Assembly (NCBI GenBank): GCA_947589205.1
Contig: CANQCJ010000032.1
Coordinates: forward strand, 1-14,930
Length of the DNA stretch: 14,930 bases
Reading direction: 5' to 3'
DNA from: an uncultured Ruminococcus sp.
GTDB taxonomy: Bacteria > Bacillota > Clostridia > Oscillospirales > Ruminococcaceae
Shown here: positions 7,477-14,554 of the stretch, in pieces
Numbering within the stretch: the first letter of the stretch is position 1
Layout: each line of letters starts with the position of its first letter
Made by a program: the position numbers and the translations under genes
The notes under the pieces: generated by a model
The model's input: only the letters and a program-made list of their open reading frames with translations
Told to the model about the DNA's origin: nothing
Databases searched by the model: none

Positions 7477-9498
7477 TTATTCCTCGGAAGCCTCTTCATC
7501 GGAGGCTTCTTCGTTGGAAGATACCTCTTCATAGGAAGATACCTCTTCCGATACAGTCGTTTCTCCGGCAGGAAGCAAAGCCCTAATCGAAAGACTGATC
7601 CTCTTCTTGTCGAGGTCTATCTCGGTGATCTTCGCGGTGACCTCCTGACCTACGGTGAGCACCTCGGAAACGCTGTCGACTCTGCGGTCGGCGATCTGAG
7701 AAATGTGGATAAGTCCGTCAATTCCGTCGATTATCCTTGCAAACGCGCCGAAGGAGGTAATAGACACGATCTTTACATCAACGGTCTGTCCTACTGCGTA
7801 ATTCGCCTTGAATATCTCCCACGGATTTTCCGAATCCTTCTTGTAGATCAAAGCCACCTTGCCGGTCTCGGGATCTATATCCTTGATCCTTACCTCTATC
7901 GTATCGCCGACGGAAACAACGTCGGACGGGTGCTTGATCCTCTTCCACGAGAGATCCAGCTTGCGGACAAGTCCGTCCACGCCGCCTAAGTCTACGAATA
8001 CGCCGTAATCGGTGATGGATTTTACCTCTCCGGAGATAACGTCGCCGACGCTTGCCGTCTCGAAGAACTTAGCCTTAGCCGCTTCGCGCGCTTCTCTTTC
8101 AACCGCTCTGATAGAACCGACAGCCTTCTGTCTGCCCTCGTTGACCTCTAAGATCTTAAAATCAACGGTCTTTTTGAGCATATCCTCGAGATTTCCGCCT
8201 CTGGGCACCGCCTGAGAAGCGGGAACGAATACGTTGACGCCGTTTGAAGCAACTATCAGTCCGCCCTTTACAGCCTTAACGACCGTGCCGGTGAGAGTCG
8301 TGTTTTCCTCCTTAGCCGCGGCTATCTTCTCAAAGCCTGCCGCCGCGTCCACCTTCTTCTTGGACAGCATGACAGTACCCTCCTGGTCGTTCATTTTAAG
8401 AACGATAAGAGAAACGGTCTCGCCTACGCTTACAACGTCGGAAGGCTTCTTGGTGGGGTCGTCGGTAAGCTCGCCGGGATAGATATAGCCGGTGTGCTTC
8501 GTTCCGATATCGACTATGACCTCATCGTTTTCGGTTATAGCCGTAACAACTCCCTCTACCTTCTGACCGGTATGTATTTTCTTTAAAGTCTTTTCCATTT
8601 CCTCCGCAAAGTTAAATTCCTCTTCAACATTGCTGTTAATAATTTCACTCATGGCCTGTTGTACCTCCTTGATTATATGAGCCGGGGCAGATGCGCCGGC
8701 AGAGATCCCGATAAATCTTGTTTTCGATAAGTCTGAGCCGGCAAGCTCTCTCCTTAGCTCCTCGGCGTTCTCAACAAGCAGCGTTTCGCACTGCGTCCGG
8801 CACACCTCTTTGAGCTTTTGGGTATTAGAGCTGTTTTTTGAGCCGACAATTATCATCAAATCCGCCTTTGCCGAAAGCTCTCTCGCTTCCGATTGTCTTA
8901 CCGCCGTAGCAGAGCATATGGTATCGAACACCTGCGCGTCCTCTCTTTCGGAGCTGATACGCTCCTTGCAGACCTCCCAAAGGCGTTTATTAAAAGTCGT
9001 CTGAGTTACGGCGCAGACGCTTTTGTCCCCGCCGATATTTTTCAAGATCTCCTCAAGCTCGTCCACACTTGAAAAAACATAGCTTTCGGCTTTACAGAAG
9101 CCGCGTATGCCCTGCACCTCGGGGTGATCGGCATCGCCGGCAATGAGAACAACGCTGTCCTCGGGGCGATCGGAAACTATCCTGTGTATGCGTTCAACGC
9201 CCGGGCAGGTCGCGTCGACTATCTCCGCGCCGCGCTCTTCAAGCTCGTCATAGACCGCCCGTCCTACGCCGTGAGCGCGTATAACGACCGTCTGACCCGC
9301 AGTCACCTCATCGAGGCTCACCGCCTTACAGCCGTGCCTTTCGAGATCCTCAACGACTATATGATTATGGATAATCGGACCTAATGTCACAACATTATTT
9401 CGGTTATCTAATTTATTATACACTATTTTCAAAGCATTGTCTACACCAAAACAGAAACCCGCAGACTTTGCAACGAAAATTTTACACTCGCTTAACAT
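7477..9498 (-). CDS. ispH: Fused IspH (HMBPP reductase) and ribosomal protein S1-like protein
   Basis: A 673-residue two-part protein. Residues 1 to about 285 are 4-hydroxy-3-methylbut-2-enyl diphosphate reductase, the last step of the MEP isoprenoid pathway, making IPP and DMAPP. The three iron-sulfur ligands Cys16 (GFCFGV), Cys98 (DATCPGV) and Cys195 (TICSATAVRQ) are present, as are His125/Glu127 (DHPEVQG) and GISAGASAP (264-272). Residues about 309-639 hold four S1 RNA-binding repeats; the third (482-553) and fourth (567-639) are the most typical (ITDYGVFVDLGGVDGLV, ITSFGAFARIIDGIDGLIH). The tail 650-673 is Glu/Ser-rich and repetitive. This fusion is known in Clostridia. The ATG directly follows the cmk-plsC stop, so the two are co-translated. 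A terminator follows. Confidence 0.96.
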   Translation of the reverse strand: MLSECKIFVAKSAGFCFGVDNALKIVYNKLDNRNNVVTLGPIIHNHIVVEDLERHGCKAVSLDEVTAGQTVVIRAHGVGRAVYDELEERGAEIVDATCPGVERIHRIVSDRPEDSVVLIAGDADHPEVQGIRGFCKAESYVFSSVDELEEILKNIGGDKSVCAVTQTTFNKRLWEVCKERISSEREDAQVFDTICSATAVRQSEARELSAKADLMIIVGSKNSSNTQKLKEVCRTQCETLLVENAEELRRELAGSDLSKTRFIGISAGASAPAHIIKEVQQAMSEIINSNVEEEFNFAEEMEKTLKKIHTGQKVEGVVTAITENDEVIVDIGTKHTGYIYPGELTDDPTKKPSDVVSVGETVSLIVLKMNDQEGTVMLSKKKVDAAAGFEKIAAAKEENTTLTGTVVKAVKGGLIVASNGVNVFVPASQAVPRGGNLEDMLKKTVDFKILEVNEGRQKAVGSIRAVEREAREAAKAKFFETASVGDVISGEVKSITDYGVFVDLGGVDGLVRKLDLSWKRIKHPSDVVSVGDTIEVRIKDIDPETGKVALIYKKDSENPWEIFKANYAVGQTVDVKIVSITSFGAFARIIDGIDGLIHISQIADRRVDSVSEVLTVGQEVTAKITEIDLDKKRISLSIRALLPAGETTVSEEVSSYEEVSSNEEASDEEASEE

Positions 9499-10875
9499 TT
9501 AATTCACCAAACTGGTTATAGAATCCATAATGCTTTTCTTGAGCAGCTTCAAATTTTTAGTGCTTGTGTCAGTAACGCCCAGCTCGGCGGGGATTATCGG
9601 CTTGCCGTATCTTACGACTACCCTTTTCCTCCTGCAAAGCTTTTCGCCCTCGAAGCTTATTCCCACCGGGACGACTGTCGTCTGAGCGACCGCCGCTATC
9701 AGCGCGACGCCCGTCTTGCCCTTGCCGACCCTGCCGTCCTTTGAGCGCGTTCCCTCCGGGAAAATTACGAGATTCCTGCCGGAATTGAGCTTTTCAACGG
9801 ACGTGTCTATTACCGCCGTATCGCCCGTTCCGCGCACCACCGGGAAAGCTCCCCACGCTTTTATCAGCAGCGTGAAAAATATATTCTGCTTAAAAAGCTC
9901 CTCCTTTGCCATATAGGAGATCGGCACGCGCGTCATGAGCGCGATAAACACCGGGTCGCCGTAGCTTCTGTGATTTGAAGCGAAGATGTTGCCGCCGTCG
10001 CGCGGTACGTTTTCAACGCCCTCGTAGGTCAGCTCGAACCAGTGGGTGAAAATAAACCTTACGAACGGTCTGGCGAGGTTGTAAAAGCCCTGACGCATCG
10101 GGTTTATCCTTTTGCCTTTTTTTATCGGGTTTATCGGCATTAGCGTCCGCTGCTTTTTTTCAGCCGCTGCGGATTTTTTTTTTGCCGCTTCAGACGCCGA
10201 AGCGTTTTCAGAGACCGCTTTTTCGGCAAGCTCCGCGATCCTTTCCGCGACCTGCTCTATCGTCATAAAGCTCGAATCTATCTCAACGGCGTCCGGAGCT
10301 TTTTTGAGCGGCGCGGTCTCGCGGTGAGTGTCGTTGTAATCGCGTTCGTTTATGTCGGCAAGCACCTGTTCATATGTCGAGGGATCGCCCTTTTCGCTAA
10401 GCTCCTTGAACCTGCGCTGCGCTCTTATCTCCGCCGAAGCGGTAAGAAATATCTTTACCTGCGCGTTCGGCAGCACGACCGTTCCGATGTCTCTGCCGTC
10501 CATTATGATATTATTTTCCCGCGCGATGCTCCGCTGTGTTTCGAGCAGAAACTCTCTTACCTGCGGTATCGCCGAAACGCTTGAAGCCGCCATCGAGATC
10601 TCCGGCGTGCGTATCCTGTCCGAGACGTTTTCGCCGTTTAACAGCACCGCCTGCTCGCCGTCAATGTATTTAAGCTCTATCGTAATATTGTCAAGCTCCG
10701 AAACGACCCTTTGAGTATCCTTCGGGTCGAAGCCGTTTGAAGCTATGTAATAAGCTACCGTTCTGTACATCGCCCCTGTATCAACATAAACAAAGCCGAG
10801 CTTTTTTGAGGCGAGCTTTGCGATAGTAGACTTGCCCGCGCCGGACGGTCCGTCAAGCGCAACATTTATTGCCAT
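9499..10875 (-). CDS. cmk: Fused cytidylate kinase and 1-acylglycerol-3-phosphate acyltransferase
   Basis: A 458-residue protein. Residues 1 to about 218 are cytidylate kinase, phosphorylating CMP and dCMP with ATP: P-loop GPSGAGKST (9-17), VDTGAMYR (31-38) and MDGRDIGT (125-132). A linker of about 220-260, rich in Ala, Lys, Ser and Glu, leads to a PlsC-type domain (about 262-450) with the HX4D catalytic motif NHRSYGD (His302, Asp307) and FPEGTRS (372-378). That domain is predicted to acylate lysophosphatidic acid to phosphatidic acid at the membrane. No transmembrane segment is obvious, so membrane contact is probably peripheral. AGGGG lies 8 nt before the ATG. The stop is immediately followed by the ispH-rpsA start. 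Both activities are inferred from intact motifs; the second substrate is less certain. Confidence 0.95.
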   Translation of the reverse strand: MAINVALDGPSGAGKSTIAKLASKKLGFVYVDTGAMYRTVAYYIASNGFDPKDTQRVVSELDNITIELKYIDGEQAVLLNGENVSDRIRTPEISMAASSVSAIPQVREFLLETQRSIARENNIIMDGRDIGTVVLPNAQVKIFLTASAEIRAQRRFKELSEKGDPSTYEQVLADINERDYNDTHRETAPLKKAPDAVEIDSSFMTIEQVAERIAELAEKAVSENASASEAAKKKSAAAEKKQRTLMPINPIKKGKRINPMRQGFYNLARPFVRFIFTHWFELTYEGVENVPRDGGNIFASNHRSYGDPVFIALMTRVPISYMAKEELFKQNIFFTLLIKAWGAFPVVRGTGDTAVIDTSVEKLNSGRNLVIFPEGTRSKDGRVGKGKTGVALIAAVAQTTVVPVGISFEGEKLCRRKRVVVRYGKPIIPAELGVTDTSTKNLKLLKKSIMDSITSLVN

Positions 10876-11000
10876 ACATAATACCCCTTTATGTGTAGTT
10901 ATTAAAGATCATAAGTCAAGCTGTTATAATTAGTCCGCAAAGCGGACGGATCTGTCAGGACCGCACCGCAGACGCTTAAAAGCGAAGCGCTCTAACATCT

Positions 11001-11029
11001 ATTATTGCACATTTTTTTGAAAAAATCAA
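11001..11029 (-). promoter_or_regulatory. Probable promoter of cmk-plsC / ispH-rpsA
   Basis: On the minus strand TTGATT (11024-11029) is 17 nt from AATAAT (11001-11006), matching consensus at 4/6 and 5/6 positions. The leader to the cmk start would be about 120 nt and would contain the GTCCGC/GCGGAC hairpin. Confidence 0.5.
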
Positions 11030-11076
11030 GTACCTGACAAAAAAATCATCTATTTTTCACAAAACTCCGTAAAACT

Positions 11077-11104
11077 ATTACGGGGACGTTTCCGCCCCCG
11101 TAAT
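11077..11104 (-). terminator. GC-rich hairpin downstream of ptsH
   Basis: ATTACGGGG (11077-11085) and CCCCGTAAT (11096-11104) form a perfect 9-bp stem with a 10-nt loop. On the minus strand only a short TTTT follows (AGTTTTACGG), so as a terminator it is weak by sequence. Confidence 0.5.
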
Positions 11105-11107
11105 GGT

Positions 11108-11151
11108 AAAAAATTGAAATTATAGAGTATGCAAAACACTTCATACTATAA
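11108..11151 (-). terminator. AT-rich hairpin plus T-tract downstream of ptsH
   Basis: On the minus strand TTATAGTATG (11142-11151) pairs with CATAC-TATAA (11120-11131, a 2-nt bulge), followed by TTTCAATTTTTT ending at 11108. It lies about 95 bp after the ptsH stop and just ahead of the GC-rich hairpin, so the two may act together. Confidence 0.45.
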
Positions 11152-11244
11152 AAGCATCAGTGTTCACACCATAGTAATGTAATGAGCAAGAGCTTGAGAA
11201 AATATCAGAAAGATCCTCCTGCCCGATATCGGAACGCGCGGATA

Positions 11245-11517
11245 TTATCTTGCGTCCTCGGAGAAGCCGCTGTCGACCAGATCTACAAGACCCTCTACCG
11301 CCGCCTGCTCGTCTGCGCCGTCCGCGATTATCCTTATGGAGGTCCCGCCGACAATGCCGAGTGAAAGAATACCGAGAAGGCTCTTGGCGTTTACTCTCCT
11401 GTCTTCCTTTTCTATCCAGATAGATGACTTGAATTCATTTGCCTTCTGTATAAAGAAGGTAGCCGGACGGGCGTGAAGTCCGACCTGATTCTGTACAACT
11501 ACATCTTTAACATACAT
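11245..11517 (-). CDS. ptsH: HPr phosphocarrier protein
   Basis: A 90-residue HPr. His15 in GLHARPA is the site phosphorylated by Enzyme I with phosphoenolpyruvate. Ser46 in NAKSLLGILSLG is the site phosphorylated by HPr kinase in Firmicutes, making HPr a cofactor for catabolite control. His at position 15 separates it from Crh, which has Gln there. The longer frame from 11544 lacks a ribosome binding site; the ATG at 11515-11517 has GGAGAG at 8 nt spacing and gives the standard N-terminus MYVKDVVVQN, so I use it. It stands alone with its own promoter. No other PTS gene is in the window, so whether it serves sugar transport or mainly regulation cannot be judged here. Confidence 0.95.
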   Translation of the reverse strand: MYVKDVVVQNQVGLHARPATFFIQKANEFKSSIWIEKEDRRVNAKSLLGILSLGIVGGTSIRIIADGADEQAAVEGLVDLVDSGFSEDAR

Positions 11518-11553
11518 AATTCGATCTCTCCATTCATAATTCATTATTTCCCG

Positions 11554-11630
11554 ATCGGCGAAAAAACAAAGCCGATATTGCGTTTTAACGCCGCCGCGCG
11601 TACACGCCGTCTTGACGGCTTGCAGTACGC
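11554..11630 (-). promoter_or_regulatory. Structured 5' leader of ptsH
   Basis: Within the leader, GCGTAC (11598-11603) pairs with GTACGC (11625-11630), enclosing GCCGTC/GACGGC (11606-11611 with 11614-11619). A second stem, ATCGGC/GCCGAT (11554-11559 with 11571-11576), has an 11-nt loop. Neither is followed by a T-tract on the minus strand. It matches no riboswitch class that I recognise. Confidence 0.45.
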
Positions 11631-11647
11631 CTATGCTTTATGTTATT

Positions 11648-11676
11648 ATTATACCTCAAACTTTTCATTTAGTCAA
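11648..11676 (-). promoter_or_regulatory. Promoter of ptsH (sigma-A type)
   Basis: On the minus strand TTGACT (11671-11676) is followed after 17 nt by a perfect TATAAT (11648-11653). The predicted transcript start is near 11641, giving a leader of about 120 nt. Flanking AT-rich DNA could act as an UP element. Confidence 0.85.
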
Positions 11677-11863
11677 CACGAAAATTAAACAAAGCTGTAG
11701 GTTTGAAAAAAATTCTGTTGTTTTAACAAATCTCAAAGTTGAAGCGGGGATTTGAATTGTGCAGACTTGCCAAATTTGTTTTACATCTTTGTGAATTTGT
11801 ACAAATCAGGTTCATATTTTAGATATTCCGACTAAATTTTTATACATTTTCTTTCAAAATTTA

Positions 11864-12583
11864 TCAATTGTCATTGTTTAATATGCACAACTCCTCTTCC
11901 GAGAGCTTTAGCCTTTCGATCAGGTCGGGGCGTTTTTTTTGTGTGGTTTTAAGCCTCATGATATGCCGCCATTTGTTTATTTCGGCGTGATTTCCCGAAA
12001 GCAGCACTGCGGGGACCTCCATACCCTCCCAGACCTCCGGGCGGGTGTACTGGGGGTATTCCAGCAGACCGGCAAAATGGCTCTCGTCCTCATAGCAGTC
12101 CGGCTGCGACAGCGCGCCGTCAAGCGTTCTCACTATACAGTCTATCAGCAGCAGCGCGGGCAGCTCTCCGCCGCTCACGACAAAATCTCCGACAGAGATC
12201 TCCTCGTCCACTATTTTATCGAGTACCCGCTGGTCTACCCCCTCATAGTGCCCGCAGAGAATAAATATCTCGTCAAGCCCTGACAGCTCCAGCGCGCGCG
12301 GCTGGGTAAGCGTTTTGCCCTGCGGAGACATATAGATGACGTGCGGTCTCCTGCCCTCGCAGACGGCTTTGTAGCAGTCGTATATCGGCTGCGCCTGCAT
12401 GAGCATACCCTGACGCTCGCTGTAGGGCGCGTCGTCAACGCGGCGGTGCTTGTCCTTGGTGTAAGCGCGTATATCGTGACAGTGCGCTTCAAAAATGCCC
12501 TTGGCACGCGCTCTGCCGATTATGCTCTCGTTAAGCGCGTTATCGACAAATTCCGGGAAAAGCGTGGCTATATCGAATCTCAT
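11864..12583 (-). CDS. trmD: tRNA (guanine37-N1)-methyltransferase
   Basis: A 239-residue SPOUT-fold enzyme that methylates G37 next to the anticodon to prevent frameshifting. Typical TrmD blocks are present: YMSPQGKTL (84-92), ILCGHYEGVDQRV (108-120), SVGDFVVSGGELPA (130-143) making up the knotted S-adenosylmethionine site, YPQYTRPEVWEGMEVP (176-191) and LLSGNHAEINKW (194-205). Odd points: the segment that in E. coli reads PYGGGPGM is PYSERQGM at 53-60, and the position aligning with E. coli Asp169 appears to be Glu167. There is no frameshift across the altered segment. The ATG overlaps the rimM stop by four bases (ATGA), so translation is coupled. No rplS follows. Assignment is secure despite the substitutions. 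Confidence 0.94.
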   Translation of the reverse strand: MRFDIATLFPEFVDNALNESIIGRARAKGIFEAHCHDIRAYTKDKHRRVDDAPYSERQGMLMQAQPIYDCYKAVCEGRRPHVIYMSPQGKTLTQPRALELSGLDEIFILCGHYEGVDQRVLDKIVDEEISVGDFVVSGGELPALLLIDCIVRTLDGALSQPDCYEDESHFAGLLEYPQYTRPEVWEGMEVPAVLLSGNHAEINKWRHIMRLKTTQKKRPDLIERLKLSEEELCILNNDN

Positions 12584-13110
12584 TGCTTTTTGTCTCCCCG
12601 TTCGTTTTCGTAAATTTCAAACAGCCCCTGCGGCGGCGAGATCTTCATATATCCCTGCCCGATATTTATTTCCTCGATAAATTCCTCGACCGCCGGAAAA
12701 AGCAGCCTTCCGCCGTCGGGGGTCTTTATATGGTAAACGTCGTTAGCTCCCGTAGGACTTACCTCGGAGATCCTCCCGTACTCTCTGCCGCTGTCGGCGT
12801 CTATAACGTCAAGTCCGATAAGGTCGGCGATAAAATAACAGCCTTCGTCAAGAATAAAGTCCTCCCTGTCGGCGTAAAGCAGATGGTTTCTGAGCTTTGC
12901 CGCATCGTCCGCCGTCTCAACTCCGGCAATTTTGAGCACCGCCATGCTCTTTTGCGTTCGAGCGCGCTCTATCGTCACCGGCGTACCGCTTTTCCAATAA
13001 AGCGTTTCAAATTCCGTCAGCAGCTCCGCGCTGTCGCATAGCGGCTGAGCCTTTACCTCTCCGCGCACGCCGAACACCGAGGTTATTTTCGCTATTTCAA
13101 TAAGCTCCAA
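12580..13110 (-). CDS. rimM: 16S rRNA processing protein RimM
   Basis: A 176-residue 30S ribosome maturation factor that binds protein S19 and aids folding of the 16S 3' domain. The N-terminal RimM domain (about 1-85) includes the family motif VFGVRGEVKA. The PRC-barrel domain (about 90-168) carries YFIADLIGLDV, SPTGANDVYHI and LLFPAVEEFIEEI, all typical. The start codon is TTG (13108-13110), chosen because the strong site AGGGAGG lies 8 nt upstream and no in-frame ATG fits; an out-of-frame ATG within that spacer gives only six residues. The gene starts 14 bp after metA and overlaps trmD by four bases. The rpsP gene that commonly precedes it is absent here. Confidence 0.95.
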   Translation of the reverse strand: MELIEIAKITSVFGVRGEVKAQPLCDSAELLTEFETLYWKSGTPVTIERARTQKSMAVLKIAGVETADDAAKLRNHLLYADREDFILDEGCYFIADLIGLDVIDADSGREYGRISEVSPTGANDVYHIKTPDGGRLLFPAVEEFIEEINIGQGYMKISPPQGLFEIYENERGDKKQ

Positions 13111-13124
13111 AAAACATACCTCCC

Positions 13125-14045
13125 TTAAAGAGAACCGAGTTTGTCAAGGTCGAACGGAGTTTTCTGGTAAACGCAGTGGTTCAGCCAGTTTGAATAGAGC
13201 AGGTTCGCCGAACAGGACCAGTTAAAGCGCGGCACGGCGTTTACATCGCCATAGGGGAAATAGTGCCGCGGCTTTTTAGGCTCTAAGCCCCGCCGCATAT
13301 CGCGGACGTATTCCTTGGCAAGCGTGTCGCGGTCGTATTCGCAGTGACCCATTATGAATATCTGCCGCTGAGAAAGATCGGAGATAAGATGCAGCCCCGC
13401 CTCCTCCGAAACGCTTAAAATCTCAAGCTCCTCTACCTTGACCACGTCCTCAAAGCGTATCTCGGTATTGCGCGAATGAGGACAGAAGAAGGTGTCCCCG
13501 AAGCCGCGCAGCAGCGGGTGACTGTCGTCGAGCGTCTTGTGAAGATACACCCCCGACAGCTTGCGCTCGAGCGGATATTTCGGCACGCCGTAGTGATAGT
13601 AAAGTCCCGCCTGCGCGCCCCAGCAGATATGTATCGTCGAATAAACGTGGCTCTTGCTCCATTCAAATATCTCGCAAAGCTCCTCCCAGTAGTCGACCTC
13701 GTTAAATTCCATTTTTTCCACCGGCGCGCCGGTTATGATAAGCCCGTCATAGCGTTCGTTCTCGGCTTCGCGGAAGGTCTTGTAGAATTTTAACATATGC
13801 TCCTGCGAGGTGTTTTTCGGAACGTGCGAGGTCTGCAAAAGATCTATGTCGACGTGCAGCGGCGTGTTCGAGAGCAGTCTTAAAAGCTGCGTTTCGGTGA
13901 CTATCTTGTCGGGCATGAGATTCAGTATCGCGATTTTCAGCGCGCGAATGTCCTGATGCTCGGCGCGGCTGTCGGGTATCACATATATGTTTTCTCTTTC
14001 AAGCGTCTCAAACGCCGGAAGATTGTCGGGTATTTGTATCGGCAT
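13125..14045 (-). CDS. metA: Homoserine O-acetyltransferase, MetA family
   Basis: A 306-residue cytoplasmic enzyme that activates homoserine by O-acylation at the start of methionine synthesis. The class I glutamine amidotransferase-like fold has nucleophile Cys141 in HICWGAQAG and catalytic His234/Glu236 in GHCEYD. MetA name does not reveal the acyl donor; residue 111 (E. coli numbering) does so in characterised enzymes, Gly for succinyl-CoA and Glu for acetyl-CoA. Here the aligned residue is Glu110 in TGAPVEKMEF, so acetyl-CoA is predicted. The N-terminus MPIQIPDNLPA is canonical. GAGGGA 7 nt before the ATG overlaps the stop of the lipoprotein gene 11 bp upstream. No S-box or T-box leader is visible since the gene lies inside an operon. 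Confidence 0.95.
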   Translation of the reverse strand: MPIQIPDNLPAFETLERENIYVIPDSRAEHQDIRALKIAILNLMPDKIVTETQLLRLLSNTPLHVDIDLLQTSHVPKNTSQEHMLKFYKTFREAENERYDGLIITGAPVEKMEFNEVDYWEELCEIFEWSKSHVYSTIHICWGAQAGLYYHYGVPKYPLERKLSGVYLHKTLDDSHPLLRGFGDTFFCPHSRNTEIRFEDVVKVEELEILSVSEEAGLHLISDLSQRQIFIMGHCEYDRDTLAKEYVRDMRRGLEPKKPRHYFPYGDVNAVPRFNWSCSANLLYSNWLNHCVYQKTPFDLDKLGSL

Positions 14046-14056
14046 TTTTTATTCCC

Positions 14057-14554
14057 TCATTTCGGTTCTTTTTCTTCATTTATTACTAAGTTTTTTAAGC
14101 TCTCGGCGTTATCCGATATTATCAGGATATATTCTCCTTCGTATTCAAAAATAACGGCGTTTTCTATCTTTTCCAGCTCGTCGGGCGCATACCCCTCGAA
14201 GTCGGAATACCTCTGCTGTCTGCGCCTTTCCAAAAGCTCCTCTGCGTTCTCGCACTTTAAAACGCTTATCTCGTCCGCTCCGCTCCCGGAGGAGACGAAC
14301 ATTATCCCGCCGTCGGATATCTCCTGCGCGGTCACGCCGAACAGCTTTTCGCAGTTTTCGTCAAACTCGCTTTCTCCCTTTAAAAGCTGCTCGTCCAAGA
14401 CCTCCGCCTGACCGCTCTTGCTCACCCTTGAAAGGATGACCTCCGCGCCGACGCTTTGCACTGTGCTGTTATTATCGGTATTTTTTTGCGAGCAGGCGCA
14501 GAGCATAAGCGCCGTCATAGCCGTCAGAACGGCGAAAAGCCGCAGTATTTTCAA
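14057..14554 (-). CDS. DUF4358-like lipoprotein
   Basis: A 165-residue predicted lipoprotein. The N-terminus MKILRLFAVLTAMTALMLCAC is a signal peptide with lipobox LCAC, so lipidation is expected at Cys21. The C-terminal part (about 110-158: YAPDELEKIENAVIFEYEGEYILIISD) resembles the DUF4358 family of Firmicutes lipoproteins; function is unknown. The start is TTG (14552-14554), and it overlaps the TGA stop of the upstream membrane-protein gene (TTGA), with GGAGAG about 9 nt upstream. No ATG fits the signal peptide. Its tight packing between a YfhO-like protein and metA suggests co-transcription rather than a methionine role. Lipoprotein status is strong, the family assignment moderate. Confidence 0.82.
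   Translation of the reverse strand: MKILRLFAVLTAMTALMLCACSQKNTDNNSTVQSVGAEVILSRVSKSGQAEVLDEQLLKGESEFDENCEKLFGVTAQEISDGGIMFVSSGSGADEISVLKCENAEELLERRRQQRYSDFEGYAPDELEKIENAVIFEYEGEYILIISDNAESLKNLVINEEKEPK

Larger units (their letters stand above)
10876..11244. other. Intergenic region between ptsH and cmk (no gene seen)
   Basis: This 369-bp stretch holds the putative ptsH terminator hairpins (11077-11151), a possible cmk promoter (11001-11029) and a leader with small stems. GTCCGC/GCGGAC with loop AAA (10933-10947) is a perfect 6-bp hairpin, and a short CGCTT/AAGCG repeat lies nearby at about 10973-10991. No convincing coding frame or tRNA was found. Confidence 0.6.
11518..11863. other. AT-rich intergenic region between trmD and ptsH (no gene seen)
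   Basis: This 346-bp stretch contains the ptsH promoter and structured leader, a perfect 12-bp palindrome ATTTGTACAAAT (11795-11806), and a weak TTGTT/AACAA hairpin followed by seven T residues on the minus strand (about 11705-11730) that could end the trmD transcript. The part from about 11640 to 11863 is clearly more AT-rich than the flanking genes. No coding frame was supported. Confidence 0.6.

Noticed and set aside
11171..11222. A strong AGGAGG on the minus strand (11213-11218) downstream of ptsH, followed 6 nt later by a CTG opening a 14-codon frame
   Set aside because: It needs a CTG start, lies in the ptsH 3' region and has no homology I recognise; an isolated Shine-Dalgarno-like hexamer is weak evidence for a gene.
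11518..11544. N-terminal extension of HPr by nine residues
   Set aside because: No ribosome binding site precedes 11544, whereas GGAGAG lies 8 nt before 11517, which gives the canonical HPr N-terminus and places His15 and Ser46 at their standard positions.
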